This document shows, piece by piece, positions 12,095-23,138 of a DNA stretch of 64,000 bases (within the stretch, counting starts at the first letter, position 1; each line of letters begins with the position of its first letter). A program made the position numbers and the translations under genes. Below the pieces are notes generated by a model. It searched no databases. It worked only from the letters and a program-made list of their open reading frames with translations, and was not told the DNA's origin. This DNA is from Fusarium oxysporum f. sp. lycopersici 4287 (taxonomy: Eukaryota; Ascomycota; Sordariomycetes; Hypocreales; Nectriaceae), in the NCBI RefSeq assembly GCF_000149955.1, contig NC_030998.1, positions 62,001 to 126,000 of the forward strand. The letters are read 5' to 3'.

Positions 12095-12535
12095 TCATTG
12101 CGTATATTTAAGGTTGCCTTGGACAGTAACTTCATTTAATTCCTGGCCTAGCCCTCGAGCATCCGGAATTTGACACCGAGGATCTTTTGGTTGCTAATCA
12201 TTTACGCAGAGCTCTCGGACACATTTCACTAACTCAAAAGGCATGGCGTTCATGTGCACTAAAGTTTGGAATGACGGCTTCTAGCTGCAACGCTGCTGCA
12301 GTCGAGACTGATCCACCGCTGACGTGAACTTAGACAGTCGCGTCGTAGATATTAGCGAGATCGCAGATCTTTTCCCCCTCCGTGATGCCACCTACCAAGT
12401 AGGGATCGAGCTGGATGACGGCTAGCACCTGCTTCTCTAGTAGTTAGCGCTATTTCTCAGCTTCTACGGTAGTATCCTGGAGGCCAACAGCATTGAGGCT
12501 GTTTGGCAGAGTTTTGTTCCTCCCGTCAAAGCAAG
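12095..12535 (-). pseudogene. Decayed enolase-superfamily (mandelate racemase/muconate lactonizing type) dehydratase
   Basis: Read on the minus strand, fragments match the C-terminal half of MR/MLE sugar-acid dehydratases: 'LPNSLNAVGLQDTTVEAEK', 'LAVIQLDPYLVGGITEGEKI', 'VHVSGGSVSTAAALQLEAVI', 'PNFSAHERHAF', then 'IPDARGLGQELNE' shortly before a normal-looking TGA at 12097-12095. The frame is broken by several stops: TAG after 'VEAEK', TAA after 'YDATV' and TAG after 'LCVND'. There is also a one-base shift after 'HERHAF', and the segment that normally carries the 'GERLY' region is missing. At least two of the stops look like CAA or CAG changed to TAA or TAG. No N-terminal half was found. The family name comes from my recognition of the motif order. 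Confidence 0.6.
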
Positions 12536-13039
12536 TTCCAGTTCCAAATCAAAACATAGGTTACGCAAACTAGAAAAACATATATATTCAAATCTATATT
12601 ATACCTTCCCCCTTTCTCTTCCTTTTTTCTTTTTCTTTTTCCAATCACCATCTTTAAGCCTACCGCCTACTACTAACTCGATGGTGCCATTTTTGAACTT
12701 TACCCTACCGGAAATGGTGCGCTGGCGAGCTGTGGGGAAGCTTGAAAACAGGAAGGAGATTGCGATCTTATCAATGGTCGTAAGTGGAGACTCGAGTAAT
12801 TTTCCTCTTCTTATTGGGTGGGGAAATGTCCGAGCTTGTGGCCCATATCTTGTCTTGCGATGTCGAATACGTGCTCAGTGGATGTCGTCCAGTCACCAGT
12901 TATTACGGAGGGCAGCATGACTCTGACATGTCATATGATCAGACATATAAAGGCTCACTCCATGGACCTGTCTCCTCCTTTATTCCTCATCCAAAGTATT
13001 CCAATTACGTACGATAACCAGTCCATCTCCACACACGTC
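12536..13039. other. Intergenic, upstream of the O-methyltransferase
   Basis: The stretch has a pyrimidine-rich run (12601-12650) and an ATG-initiated frame (12818) that reads into the methyltransferase. That extension is compositionally poor and is not conserved family sequence, so the start was set at 13040. Confidence 0.45.
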
Positions 13040-13794
13040 ATGTCCGATCAAGACAGGATCGAGCATGCTTTGGCCTCCGTCGTTGCAGCCCCAGCAACTC
13101 TACAACTCCTGCGAGAGCTGCACAGCGAAGCGCTGGCTGAGCCCGCCTACGTTAGTACAGACAGTCAACCAGCATCTGCTGCTCTGGACCGATTCGTTGC
13201 GCTAGAGCCTGAGAAGTGCGCTATAGTGTACCTTCTATTGAGAGCTTCCGGGGCTACCAACATTGTGGAAGCGGGTACTTCATTCGGTGTCAGCACCATC
13301 TACCTTGCCCTTGCGGCAAAACAGAACGCCCTGCTTAAGAATGTCAGTGCGAAGGTAATCGCAACCGAGAATGAATCTACGAAAGCTATCCGGGCCCAGG
13401 AAAATTGGAAAAGATCTGATTCAAGCGATGATGTAAGCGGTTGCATTGATCTTCGTGAAGGCGATCTCAAGGAGACATTGAAAACTGATCTCCCCGAACC
13501 CATTGATTTTCTTCTTTTGGACAGTAAGTGGTTGGGGTCTTACACGAACCCACGTTTTTCACCTATGATGTACTAACATGCTGGCTTACAGTCTGGTCGG
13601 CATTGGCTCTTCCCACCCTCCAGGTCGTTCAGCCTCGGCTGAAGAAGGGTGCTATGATTGTTGCAGATAACATTATATCCAGCGCAACAGGATATACGGA
13701 CCTCGTGGATTATCTGTCAGACAAGAACAACGGGTTTCGTACTACAACTGCGCCTTATGATGGCGGCCTTCTCATCGCCGTGTACACGGGATAA
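13040..13794 (+). CDS. SAM-dependent O-methyltransferase (class I, family 3)
   Basis: Two exons (13040-13523, 13592-13794), joined across a 68-bp intron with a TACTAAC branch site, give 228 residues, the usual size for small cation-dependent O-methyltransferases. Seen: 'NIVEAGTSFGVSTIYLALA' (motif I, SAM binding), 'VIATENES' (acidic residue after strand 2), 'IDFLLLDIWSALALPTL' (the active-site aspartate region formed across the splice) and 'GAMIVADNI' (a usual metal-site segment). The enzyme should methylate a hydroxyl on a small molecule or catechol. A frame starting at 12818 would add about 74 residues with no family match, so the internal ATG before 'SDQDRIEHALASV' was chosen. Confidence 0.83.
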
Positions 13795-14872
13795 GTTTGG
13801 AGACAGACTCTAATGAGAGCAGTAAGATGTCAAGCCCGTGGGCTATAACCTCTCCCCAACTGGCTCGAGCCAACAAAAACTAGCTTGAATCTGCATGGCA
13901 TGCCTCTCGCCTACCGGATGTACCGAACATCCGGCGCAGAAGGGCCCAGCATCTTGCACTCCGAAAATAAATCACGCTACAAATTCAAAGACCAAGAAAG
14001 TATACAGAACTTATATTTTCTTATATTCTCAGACTATGGTTCTTGTATACTGAGATATCCTTTGCATGCTCGCCCACTGTGTGTTGAAAACGTGGCCGAT
14101 TCGTCTGTCTCTCCTCACCCATTAGAGCCAATATCAATCAGCCTCTGGAATGACTGCTAGCTGTCCCATCTCGCACAAGTCTCATTGAGCAGGTTATATC
14201 AAACAAGCTTGGTGATCTCTCTCTTTCGCTCAACAAATTGAAGATCCAACCCTCCTGTAGTATGGTGTAGATGCAAACCAGAGGTCAATCCTTGCCAATA
14301 TGAACTTTGGAACGAACAAAAGCTGCAGCATCTGATAGACAACACTAAGATAGAATATTGTCCGTTATCAGCTTGCAACAAAAATTTAAAACCAAGAGTA
14401 CTTCGAGTTGGTCACTACAGAGTGGCTACCTCCGTCCTTTAAAGCCTGCCTGCCTGCCCCTTCTCTTTCAACATTGAGAGGTTTCCAATACTGCCATCAC
14501 GATCTGGTTCAACATTCTCGATAACCTCTGAAGGCAAAAGGACATAGGCCTTACCTTACTAGTTCCGTTCGATTCTCGCACGATGGGTCACGTCGAGGTA
14601 ACGCTCCTTTGCTTCCGCTGCAGGATGCTCTATTGGAGCGAAATGGGATATCCGCCGATGCCAAGCGGCAAGGGCACCTAGGGACTACATTTGTCCAGAT
14701 GGCTGGTGCACGGAAAGTTCGCGCCAAGAAGTTGTGCATTAGCACTCATGTGTGACTTGCGTCAACAACTACAACAGGAGACGGGGCCTCAAGGAGTAAG
14801 AAGGTCTTAATTCTTGAACCCACCAGTATATCGTTAGTTGTTTGGAATAAACAGATGTAAATGCAAAGATTC
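13795..14872. other. Intergenic region, no gene recognised
   Basis: About 1.1 kb between the convergent ends of the O-methyltransferase and the aminotransferase. Open frames at 13885, 14199 and 14551 show no domain. Confidence 0.45.
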
Positions 14873-16598
14873 TTAAATTGACTCCTCTCGATTTTTGACC
14901 TCCTGCAATGACCTCCATAAGCGATCTAAACCCTCTTTTAGTGCATCCTTGCCCACGGTAAAAGTGAGTCTAAACCAGCCATACTCTTCTGCCATGTACA
15001 CATGCCCTGCCGCAACCATAACACCATTTTTCTGACATTTATCCGCGATCTTGATTTCCTGTTCTTTATATGTTTCTATGTAAGATGAACTCACACTCGA
15101 TGAGTTCATGTCAACTTCCCGTGGCGACCTTTGAGGTATAAGCAAATGACGCAGATCTATCCAGATAAAAAGTCCGGCATTTCTTCACTCTATTAGCTCA
15201 CATTTAAGACAGCTTTTGCGCTACTTACGAGTCATAGAACCGAATGCCATGACGGCGGAAAAAGGATGTTGCGATCTTATGATTCTCAACCATGAGACCC
15301 AGTTTCCTTTCCATGAACGTTCGGAGCCATTGTCGATCCTCAAGCATAGCAGCCCACATATCTTGAATAATATGTGGCGACCATGAAAATATGCTATATT
15401 TAGGATGCATTAGAAGTGTTAATCAGGTCGACATAGGTAGGATATACGAACCTGATACTTGAGAGTGCGCCCATTATTCCTTGGTTCTGAGTACATACAA
15501 AGCCTAGACGCAAGCCATTGGCGCAGAAATCCTTACTTGCACCATAAAGTACGTGGTGGTGGGTTTTGTCGATGACACCATCAAGATCAAGCGATAACGT
15601 GGACACGAAGGGCACAGCGTCGGGAATGGCGGGGTTGGGGAAAACTGACTTTGCGTAAATCTCATCGGAAATCAGATGCAACCCGTGTTCGCCGCATATT
15701 GAGGCAAATACTCCCAAAGTCTCGGGTGGCTGTGGATGCTGTCAAAGATGATTCAAATAGAGTGGGATAGGAGGCTCACATAGCATCTACCTAGAGGGTT
15801 GTGAGGGCTGTCACTGCATCAGTATTTATTAAGTCATATTTCCGAGTAGTTGTTGACCCACTGAGATACCAAGAGGGCCCGAGCCCGGCTACCATCAAGT
15901 CTCGCTTTGTGAAGAGCAATTTCTATTGCCCGCCTATTCACCTCAGGGTCGAACAGATCGTCAAGGGTTGAGTAGCCCTTGACTCCCGTATACGATACTC
16001 CAATAACTCGAACATTGCTGCGATTGAAGACATCAACGTTGAACCCATTGTAAAGTGGTAGTGGAATCAGGATGGCGTCCCCTTCGTCACAAATTGCCCA
16101 GATCAACGCATCAATCGCACTAGCTAGACCCGGAGTGATGAAGATATTATTGACCCCAATCGGTTCGCGAGGGTTAAATTCGTCCCTCCAAAAAGAGGCT
16201 GCTGCGCGACGAAGACGATGGGATCCTCGAGGACCAGTGCTGTAAGTCAAGTGATTGACTGGAAGAACATTGACCTATAATCATCAGTACGAAGATCTCA
16301 GTCTCACAGTTGCGTCAAGGTACAACCTGTTGCTTGATAAATCTTCCAACCTCATCATGCATTAAGCTGTTCTCTGCCAAGCGAAGGATAATACTGAATT
16401 TGTCAACCACCCAAAATGATAATCAAGAATGCATCTCACTCACGTCCCTTCGGGATTGGTAGGTGACCATGGATTTCCCATGGACTTTTCCCGTGGACCC
16501 CAAACGTCACGATAAAGCAGCCCTTGAGCGCCTCTTGTGGATAACTGATACTCTGCCGCAGTTGTTGCTATGGAGGCAGCATCTTCGACCGTGCCCAT
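14873..16598 (-). CDS. PLP aminotransferase, ACC-synthase/GliI-like, start codon sits in a transposon target-site duplication
   Basis: Seven minus-strand exons (16598-16444, 16393-16327, 16274-15862, 15807-15780, 15729-15452, 15393-15229, 15182-14873) give 471 residues with no internal stop. Class I aminotransferase landmarks appear in order: 'GAQGLLYRDVWG', 'LAENSLMHDEVGRFI', 'FITPGLASAIDALI', 'PLPLYNGF', 'PHNPLGR', 'LISDEIYA', 'YGASKDFCANGLRLG' (the lysine binds PLP) and 'YGWFRLTF'. Relatives include fungal C-S lyases and ACC-synthase-like proteins, so transamination or beta/gamma elimination is possible. The position before 'PHNPLGR' reads His after splicing where Asn is usual. The reading frame is intact, but a hAT transposon lies immediately 5' of the ATG, so the native promoter is now about 9.2 kb away beyond 25840. 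Confidence 0.85.
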
Positions 16599-16599
16599 G
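16592..16599. repeat. hAT target-site duplication, left copy (TGCCCATG)
   Basis: This 8-bp sequence abuts the left end of the transposon and recurs identically at 25833-25840. Its reverse complement contains the ATG of the aminotransferase. Confidence 0.9.
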
Positions 16600-16620
16600 C
16601 AGCGCAGCCCCCAGATCAAA
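16600..16620 (+). repeat. hAT left terminal inverted repeat
   Basis: The first 21 bases match the inverted right end at 18 positions; mismatches fall at positions 7, 12 and 15. Confidence 0.85.
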
Positions 16621-16812
16621 TCCAATCAAACAAATTGCCAAACAAATCAATCAAATATGCCAAAATTTTATTTCAATCAAACAAATACAAAATCCTCGAT
16701 TTGAAATAACATTTGATATATTTGATACACAATATGCCATCCAGCGTCCATGCTGCCAGACCGTTGACCGCGCTTTCACAGCTTACCCGGAACCTGGCTG
16801 GTGAGCGACCCC

Positions 16813-16827
16813 AGCCAATCAAAGTCA
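16813..16827. repeat. LINE target-site duplication, left copy
   Basis: AGCCAATCAAAGTCA (15 bp) is repeated exactly at 22954-22968, directly after the tail of the LINE. Confidence 0.9.
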
Positions 16828-16903
16828 CCTTCCTTTGTCATCACACTTTCTTGGCATACAAGTGTTAAGAAAGTGGCCCTGTCTACACCTAAATCCTTAA
16901 CAA

Positions 16904-18601
16904 GTGCACAACAAACGACTCAACCTGCGCTTTGCGCAGTCGCAAGCCGCGGCGATGGCCTCGTTTTCGACGAGCCCGCCCGCTGCCCCAGACCCCTTCG
17001 ATTTAGGGATCCACACTCCCGCTAATCTGAATCGAGGAGCCCGTGCAGCTCTCTTGCAGAATAGCCCTGCGACCGTGAATGGCACCATTGGTGTTTTACC
17101 CGTTCCCAGGCAGATGGCCCAGACTCCATCCTCACCACTTATCGCCGCCACCGCTGCTGCAGCTACGGAAGACGCTGCGCGTGCCAACTCACCATCGATC
17201 TCTGAACAACAACCAATCTCTATTATCGAGTCGGCCAATGATCTCGCGCGAGAACACGCGGAAGAGTACAACGCCAAGCTGATGGTCTTTCAAACCTTCT
17301 GCGCCAAGTTTGAAGAAGCGGCTCAGCAATTCGCTACCGGACCGCAACGCCGTTTCGCTAGACAACTTGCTGACAGCTTCCTCGGCATCTGGAAACGAGA
17401 GCTCTCCGGCTCCGGACCTACGACCCCCAAGCCCAGCTACAGCAGCGTCGCCGCCATCTCGCTTCCCGCTGCCCACATTCGCCCAGCCCACCGCCACCAT
17501 CAGCAACACCGTCAGCAACAACAGCAGCACCGACAATCCGACCCACCTCATCGCCAAGGGCAACAGCCGACCATCGCCCCACTCCGACAAGATCTCCGTG
17601 TCTTCATCCGTCTAGAAGCCGGAGCCCCGGCCAGGGCCCACAGTGGCTATGCCATCCGGACCTTAATCCGGGAGAAACTCGGCGCCGTCTCAGACAAGAT
17701 CCGACAGGTGTTCCAGGTCCGGTCTGGATGGGCCGTCTTGGCTGCCGACTCGGCAACACGCGACTTTCTTGTAGAAAAGCAGGCTGAATGGGCCGCGGAA
17801 CTGAAACCTATAGCAGTAGAAACGAACAAAGAATGGTTCACCTATGTGGTCTCAGACTTTCCCAAAAGACTGACCGACTTTCACGGTAATGAGGTGGATA
17901 GCGACAGCATCGTCAGCGACGAGATAGAAATGCAGACGGGGCTCAAGCCTGTTGACATACGCCCGGCGCGACAATTCTCGGACAACCCTTTGACCAAGGC
18001 CCTACTTGTATCCTTTCTGAAGCCCACAAAGAGATTTTGGTCGCTGTTTGGCAGCAGCATGGCCAGACTTGTCGACAAAACTGACCGGCTAAGACAGTGT
18101 GAGACGTGCTGGGGCTTTCACTTTGACCGCAACTGTCATAGACGGCCAGTCTGCCAACGCTGCGGCAAGATCGGCCACTCTACTGATGACTGCGCCGCGC
18201 CAGAACAGTGCATTAACTGCTTGGGCCCTCACCTGGCTAACTTTCACAGGTGCCCAGCTCGACCGAAGAAAGTGCGCGGCGTGCTGCGCCGACTTACCAA
18301 AGAACAGCGAGGACATGTCCGGACCGTAGGCGCGGAGGCATACCGACAACGACAGCGAGAAGCACAACCGGAATTGCACCAAGCCCATAACAGCACGTAT
18401 GAACGACAAGGCGAGGATGCCGCATCACAAGAGCAGCCGAGCGTTCGTGCCCCAAGCCCAGCTATATCAGAAGCACCATCGTGCATCATGGTGGCCACAA
18501 CGCCCCAGGTCGGTTACGAAGCAGAGGAGGAGCCTGAGCATCCCAGGCCGGGCTCACCGCGAAAGCGCCGAATAGTTCTCATCACTCGTCCTCATGACTA
18601 G
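16904..18601 (+). CDS. LINE ORF1, gag-like nucleic-acid-binding protein
   Basis: 565 residues if started at 16904; a second in-frame ATG at 16955 ('MASFSTSPPAAPD') may be the true start. The N-terminal part is rich in Ala, Pro and Gln with a His/Gln tract near residues 200-220. Near the C-terminus lie two CCHC-type zinc knuckles: 'CQRCGKIGHSTDDC' and 'CINCLGPHLANFHRC', preceded by a partial 'CETCWGFHFDRNC'. Such proteins bind the element's RNA and form the ribonucleoprotein. The last codons overlap the next ORF in the octamer ATGACTAG (18594-18601), which suggests that ORF2 is translated by reinitiation after termination. Confidence 0.9.
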   Translation: MHNKRLNLRFAQSQAAAMASFSTSPPAAPDPFDLGIHTPANLNRGARAALLQNSPATVNGTIGVLPVPRQMAQTPSSPLIAATAAAATEDAARANSPSISEQQPISIIESANDLAREHAEEYNAKLMVFQTFCAKFEEAAQQFATGPQRRFARQLADSFLGIWKRELSGSGPTTPKPSYSSVAAISLPAAHIRPAHRHHQQHRQQQQQHRQSDPPHRQGQQPTIAPLRQDLRVFIRLEAGAPARAHSGYAIRTLIREKLGAVSDKIRQVFQVRSGWAVLAADSATRDFLVEKQAEWAAELKPIAVETNKEWFTYVVSDFPKRLTDFHGNEVDSDSIVSDEIEMQTGLKPVDIRPARQFSDNPLTKALLVSFLKPTKRFWSLFGSSMARLVDKTDRLRQCETCWGFHFDRNCHRRPVCQRCGKIGHSTDDCAAPEQCINCLGPHLANFHRCPARPKKVRGVLRRLTKEQRGHVRTVGAEAYRQRQREAQPELHQAHNSTYERQGEDAASQEQPSVRAPSPAISEAPSCIMVATTPQVGYEAEEEPEHPRPGSPRKRRIVLITRPHD

Positions 18602-21600
18602 GAATAGACACTCGCAGACACGAAGGAACGACAAGAAGCCGCTCAGGATCTTTCAGGCCAACGTCGGCAAGATCCCCCCGGCCCACGACTGCGCCCTGGC
18701 GCTGGCCGACTCGGAACGATATGACATTGTACTCCTGCAGGAGCCGTGGACGACTCATACAGAGACCCGCTTTCTGACCAAAACTCACCCGGCATACGAC
18801 ACATTCACACCAGTCGACATGTGGAACAGCAACGACACTCGGCCTAGAGTGATGACATATGTCAGGCGAGACCCAAGATTTCTCGCCGACCAGATCCGGC
18901 CCTTTCAAACTCGCGATATTCTCTGGCTCACGATCAATGGCATGACGATCGTCAACTTCTATCGCCAGAACGACGAGAGGGATTCCCTAAACACGCTGCT
19001 TCGCTGGCCTGTTCCGGAGCGCTGCCTCGTTGCTGGCGATTTCAATGCCAGGCATCGTAGTTGGCAGACGGGCCAAGCGACGAACCGCGGCCATGAGGTA
19101 GCAGGATGGGCGTCAGAGAATGACCTCAACCTTCTCAACACTCTAGATATCCCGACAAATCCACACGGCAACACGATTGATCTGGCCTTCACCAATATGC
19201 CACTGGCCGAAGCTACCGTCGAGGACCATCTCGCCACTAGCTCCGACCACTTCACGCTCAGCTTGACCTTCCTTGACATCAGATCGACTCCGGTACAACC
19301 GGCCAAGATCCGAGTTGAGACGGAAGACGAGCTTAAACGATTCGTCGAGATTGTAGAACTGGGAGCCACGGAAATCCCCCTCACAGATTCGACCCCTGCG
19401 GAGCTGGACGAGCTCGCGTCTTCACTTGTAAGTCTACTAACATCAGCAGCGAAAGCAGCTGGCCGGCCCGCGCGGAAAGGCGGACGCCCAGCCCCCTGGT
19501 GGACGGAGGAGTGCGCCTGCGCTGCGGCTGCTTTCCGGGCCATCAGAAGAAGCTACCCCTGCGGCTTCAACCAGGACGTTCAGATCGCCAAAAGAGACTT
19601 TCATCGTGTGGTCCGTCGGGCTAAGAGGCAGTATTGGCGGAACCTCATCGACAACTTCTCCAGCAGTAGCGCTGTTTTCAAAGCTGTCCGATGGTTGAAA
19701 TCCCCTGGAGCCTTTCAGCCCCCGCCCTTGCAGGTTGACAACGTCGTGTACGAAAGCCAGATGGACAAAGCCAACGCACTCCGACAGGCTACGCTGGAAC
19801 GAAGAACTGCGGAGGACGACATCGCAAACGCTTGGACACCAGTATCTCCTTCTAGGTTGATTCCTTTCTCGCCCAGGGTCTCGCTAGATGAGGCGCAGTG
19901 TGCGACCATCCAGACAGGCAATACATCGCCAGGGTCAGATAACATCACCGTCAATCTTCTCCAAGCCGTATGGCACATCATCGGAACACATGTCCGCCGC
20001 TTGTTCGAAGGATGCCTTTCCGCAGGCCATCATCCGAAACCATTCAAGGAGGCGGAGGTGGTCATGATCGCGAAACCGGGGCGAAGAGACCTCACTGAGC
20101 CACGGGCATGGCGGCCTATCTCGCTGCTCTCCTGCCTTGGCAAGGGACTAGAGCGACTGATTGCACGCCGCCTAGCCTGGGCAGCCGTTTACTACAGCGT
20201 CCTTCACCCGCAACAAGCTGGAGCGCTTCCCAAGAGGTCTGCGACAGACCTGGTGACAGCTCTGATCCATGATATCGAAGAAGCATTTGCACGCAAGAAG
20301 GTGGCGACTCTAGTCACAATGGATGTCCAAGGTGCTTTTGACACTGTCATGCGCAACAGGCTCGTCCTGCGCCTTCGTGAGCAAGGCTGGCCTGACTATT
20401 TGGCTCGTTGGGCCGGCTCCTTCATGAGCGGCCGGTCTGCGCGTGTCAGGTACCAGGATACCGTCACGCCCTCTTCTCCCCTTCAGTGCGGGCTCCCTCA
20501 GGGATCGCCGGTATCGCCGATACTCTTCCTACTCTATACTGAGCCAATCTATCGACTAGGCAATCCCTGGGGTCGCTTCGGCTATGCAGATGACACTGCC
20601 ATCCTGTCTATAGGCGACACAGTAGATGAGACTACTGCCATGGCATCCAGCTCCATCGCAGAGATGGTGCGTTGGGGCGCGGCAAACGGCGTCTCCTTCG
20701 ACCCAAAGAAGACCGAAGTAATGCACTTCTCCCGCAGTAAGCTCAGCACCGCGCCGGCAGTACGTCACGGCGATGTCGAGAAACACCCCGAGCTAGCTCT
20801 GCGCTGGCTTGGCATTTGGCTCGACAGCAGACTATCATTCCGCGTCCACGTCGAGAAGTGGGCGGCGAAGGCAAAGGCCGTCGCCTACCACTTGCGAGGA
20901 CTCACCAACACAATACATGGCCCTCTTCCGAGTGCCGTGCGAGGTGCCGTCAGAGCTTGTGTTGAGCCGGTGCTACTCCACGGATCTGAAGCGTGGTACC
21001 CGGGCACCAACAGGCCGCGGTGGAGCCAGCCCAACAAAGACACACCGTCTAGTAACCAGCATCTCATACAGAGAATGAACAAAGCCTTGAATCAATCCAT
21101 GAGAGCTATAGTGCCCGTCTGGAAAACGACACCCATCACCATCTTGCACAGAGAAAGTGGGATACCACCAGTCGATCAACTGCTCGAAGCCAGACGACTC
21201 AGGTCTCCGCACGACTCAAATCNNNNNNNNNNNNNNNNNNNNNNNNNNNNNNNNNNNNNNNNNNNNNNNNNNNNNNNNNNNNNNNNNNNNNNNNNNNNNN
21301 NNNNNNNNNNNNNNNNNNNNNNNNNNNNNNNNNNNNNNNGACACCATCTCTGGGGAGAGCGGCGCCACCGCGTCAGCCTACCGAGTGGATGATCTCATCA
21401 AGCGCAAATACCAAGCACAAGCAGAAAGCAGCTTTAGAACACGTCTCCGACGCACAGACGAGCTTCTCGGGCAGTGCGCGCGTCCCAAGCTCATCCAGAA
21501 ACGCTTCCAACAAGAACAGATACCACCACTACAGACTGCATCGAAAGAGAAGACAGCTGAGGCTTTCCTCCGCTGGGTCAAGTCACTCGACCCGCTCACC

Positions 21601-22443
21601 TTGGTCGTCTACTCGGACGGCTCTCTGTCCGAGAAAGGGGTTGCAAGCTACGGCTTCACCATTCACCAGGACGACTTGCCCATCTTTGATGGATCGGATC
21701 GCCTTGGACCTGCTGAGGTCTTCGACGCTGAAGCTACCGGGGCGTTGGAGGGCCTCAAGGCTGCCCTAAACCTGCGAGAATCAGCAACACAAAACATTTT
21801 CATCTGCCTAGATAACCTGGCGGCCGCCACGTGCCTGCAAGGCACACCATCCGACTCCTCTCAACACATCTTTCTCGAGTTCCAGGCTCTGGTGACATCG
21901 CATGGAGCCGTCCAGGTCCGTTGGGTACCAGGACACACTGACATCCCTGGCAACGAACAGGCCGACAAACTGGCAAAAGCAGCATCATCACTCCCTGAGC
22001 CCGAAGGTGCTCGCTCAACGTTGGCTTACCTACGAAGGATCGCAAGACAAAAACCGAAGGACACATTCAAGGCATGGTGGTCCGCTTCCGCTCCTGAGCA
22101 GTACAAGAGACTCAATCTCAAGGCGACTATAGGCTGCCCGCCGGAGCTATCACTCCCGCGTGTAGCCTTGCACCATCTGCTGGCAGCGAGATCCCTCCAT
22201 GGAGACTTCGCTGCATACCACGAGAGGTTCGACCACGACGATGCACGCCTAGTCTGCTCATGCGGCCGACGCAAAGCACCGGATCACATCTTCTACTGCA
22301 GAAAGGTGCCACCGCGCCATCGGATGAGGCTCGCACCCTCACCGAATGCAGCGGTCAACCTTACAATGGGAAGAGACTTCACCAAATTTGTCGACTTGTC
22401 CAAGAACAGCGCGTTCTTTGGAAAGATTTGTCCTCGCTATTAG
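18594..22443 (+). CDS. LINE ORF2: endonuclease, reverse transcriptase, RNase H (interrupted by an N gap)
   Basis: Starts in the ATGACTAG overlap with ORF1. The APE-type endonuclease comes first: 'FQANVGKIPP', 'LLQEPW', 'GDFNARH', 'SDHFTL'. Reverse transcriptase follows: 'AWRPISLLSCLGKGLERLIA', 'LPQGSPVSPILF', and the catalytic 'GYADDTAIL' near 20580. After the gap (21223-21339) RNase H shows its acidic residues: 'YSDGSLSEKG', 'DAEATGALEGLKAAL', 'CLDNLAAA', 'PGHTDIPGNEQADKLA'. A Cys/His segment ('CSCGRRKAPDHIFYCRK') lies near the C-terminus. The parts before and after the gap are in different frames at the stated gap length. That most likely reflects an inexact N count, so I do not call a frameshift. 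Confidence 0.9.
21223..21339. other. Assembly gap (117 N) inside LINE ORF2
   Basis: The gap separates the reverse transcriptase region from the RNase H region. Confidence 0.99.
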
Positions 22444-22953
22444 GCGACCGCGACCCGAGAGGCACTCGCAACTCTCCTTCCCTCTTTATCCTTTCACATT
22501 TCCTTTGTCACCTTTCTCTCTCATACATATTCATGGCCGGGTGAAGGGCGTTGCTGCGCCCTTCATCTGGCCGAGAACATTTGAGGCAGTCCCGAGCTGC
22601 CGCGTGCACAAGCTGATCTCAGCTTCTCTGACATCAGGACTGATGAACGGCTGCAATTTTGCAGCCACGCCTGGTCATCCCGCTGACGGGTAACAGGCTC
22701 GGTACGATGCGCCATTTGTGCCGATGATATGCTGGATAGTGTGTAATCTGTCGACGCGTTCGTAGAAATTGGATTTCAAGGGGGGTGTCTAATTTCGCGT
22801 CGCGAATGATAATCCCCCGTAACCAATGGCTTTCTGTACTTAGCGTTTAGATAGATCCGATTTTCCCTAGCCCAGCACGTCCTGTGCCCCATTAGGGGAC
22901 TTTCGGGGCCTACGGCCCCCCGGACGAAAAATATACATAACATAACATAACAT

Positions 22954-22968
22954 AGCCAATCAAAGTCA
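22954..22968. repeat. LINE target-site duplication, right copy
   Basis: Exact repeat of the 15 bases at 16813-16827, directly after the A-rich tail. Confidence 0.9.
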
Positions 22969-23138
22969 TCCATCAAGCCTTCCATTAGTGAGCTACCCCA
23001 GTACCACGGTCAGGCTGGTGGGGGAGAAAGTAGCTCCTTAACTTTTACGTCCCGTCCTCGCGACATCAAGTCGCGTCGGTGCTAGTTTGTTTACCTTTCA
23101 ACGCGTACCATTCCTCCCACGAGTCGACGCCTAACCCG

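Larger units (their letters stand above)
16828..22953 (+). mobile_element. Tad-type non-LTR retrotransposon (LINE)
   Basis: A 6.1-kb unit sits between exact 15-bp duplications. It contains a gag-like ORF1 with zinc knuckles, an ORF2 with endonuclease, reverse transcriptase and RNase H, a 3' untranslated part from 22444, and a short A-rich tail of (ATAAC) repeats ending at 22953. The layout matches the Tad clade known from Neurospora and Fusarium. It is clearly GC-richer than the surrounding intergenic DNA and shows no stop codons of the RIP type, so the insertion looks recent. Confidence 0.92.

Noticed and set aside
12818..13039. Upstream extension of the O-methyltransferase frame
   Set aside because: The added residues lack family similarity and the stretch looks like a leader.
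16897..18908. Several long open frames opposite or overlapping the LINE and hAT genes
   Set aside because: They are shadows of GC-rich coding sequence; the plus-strand frames carry all the domains.
21157..22443. True frameshift in LINE ORF2
   Set aside because: The frame change coincides with an N gap whose length may be wrong.
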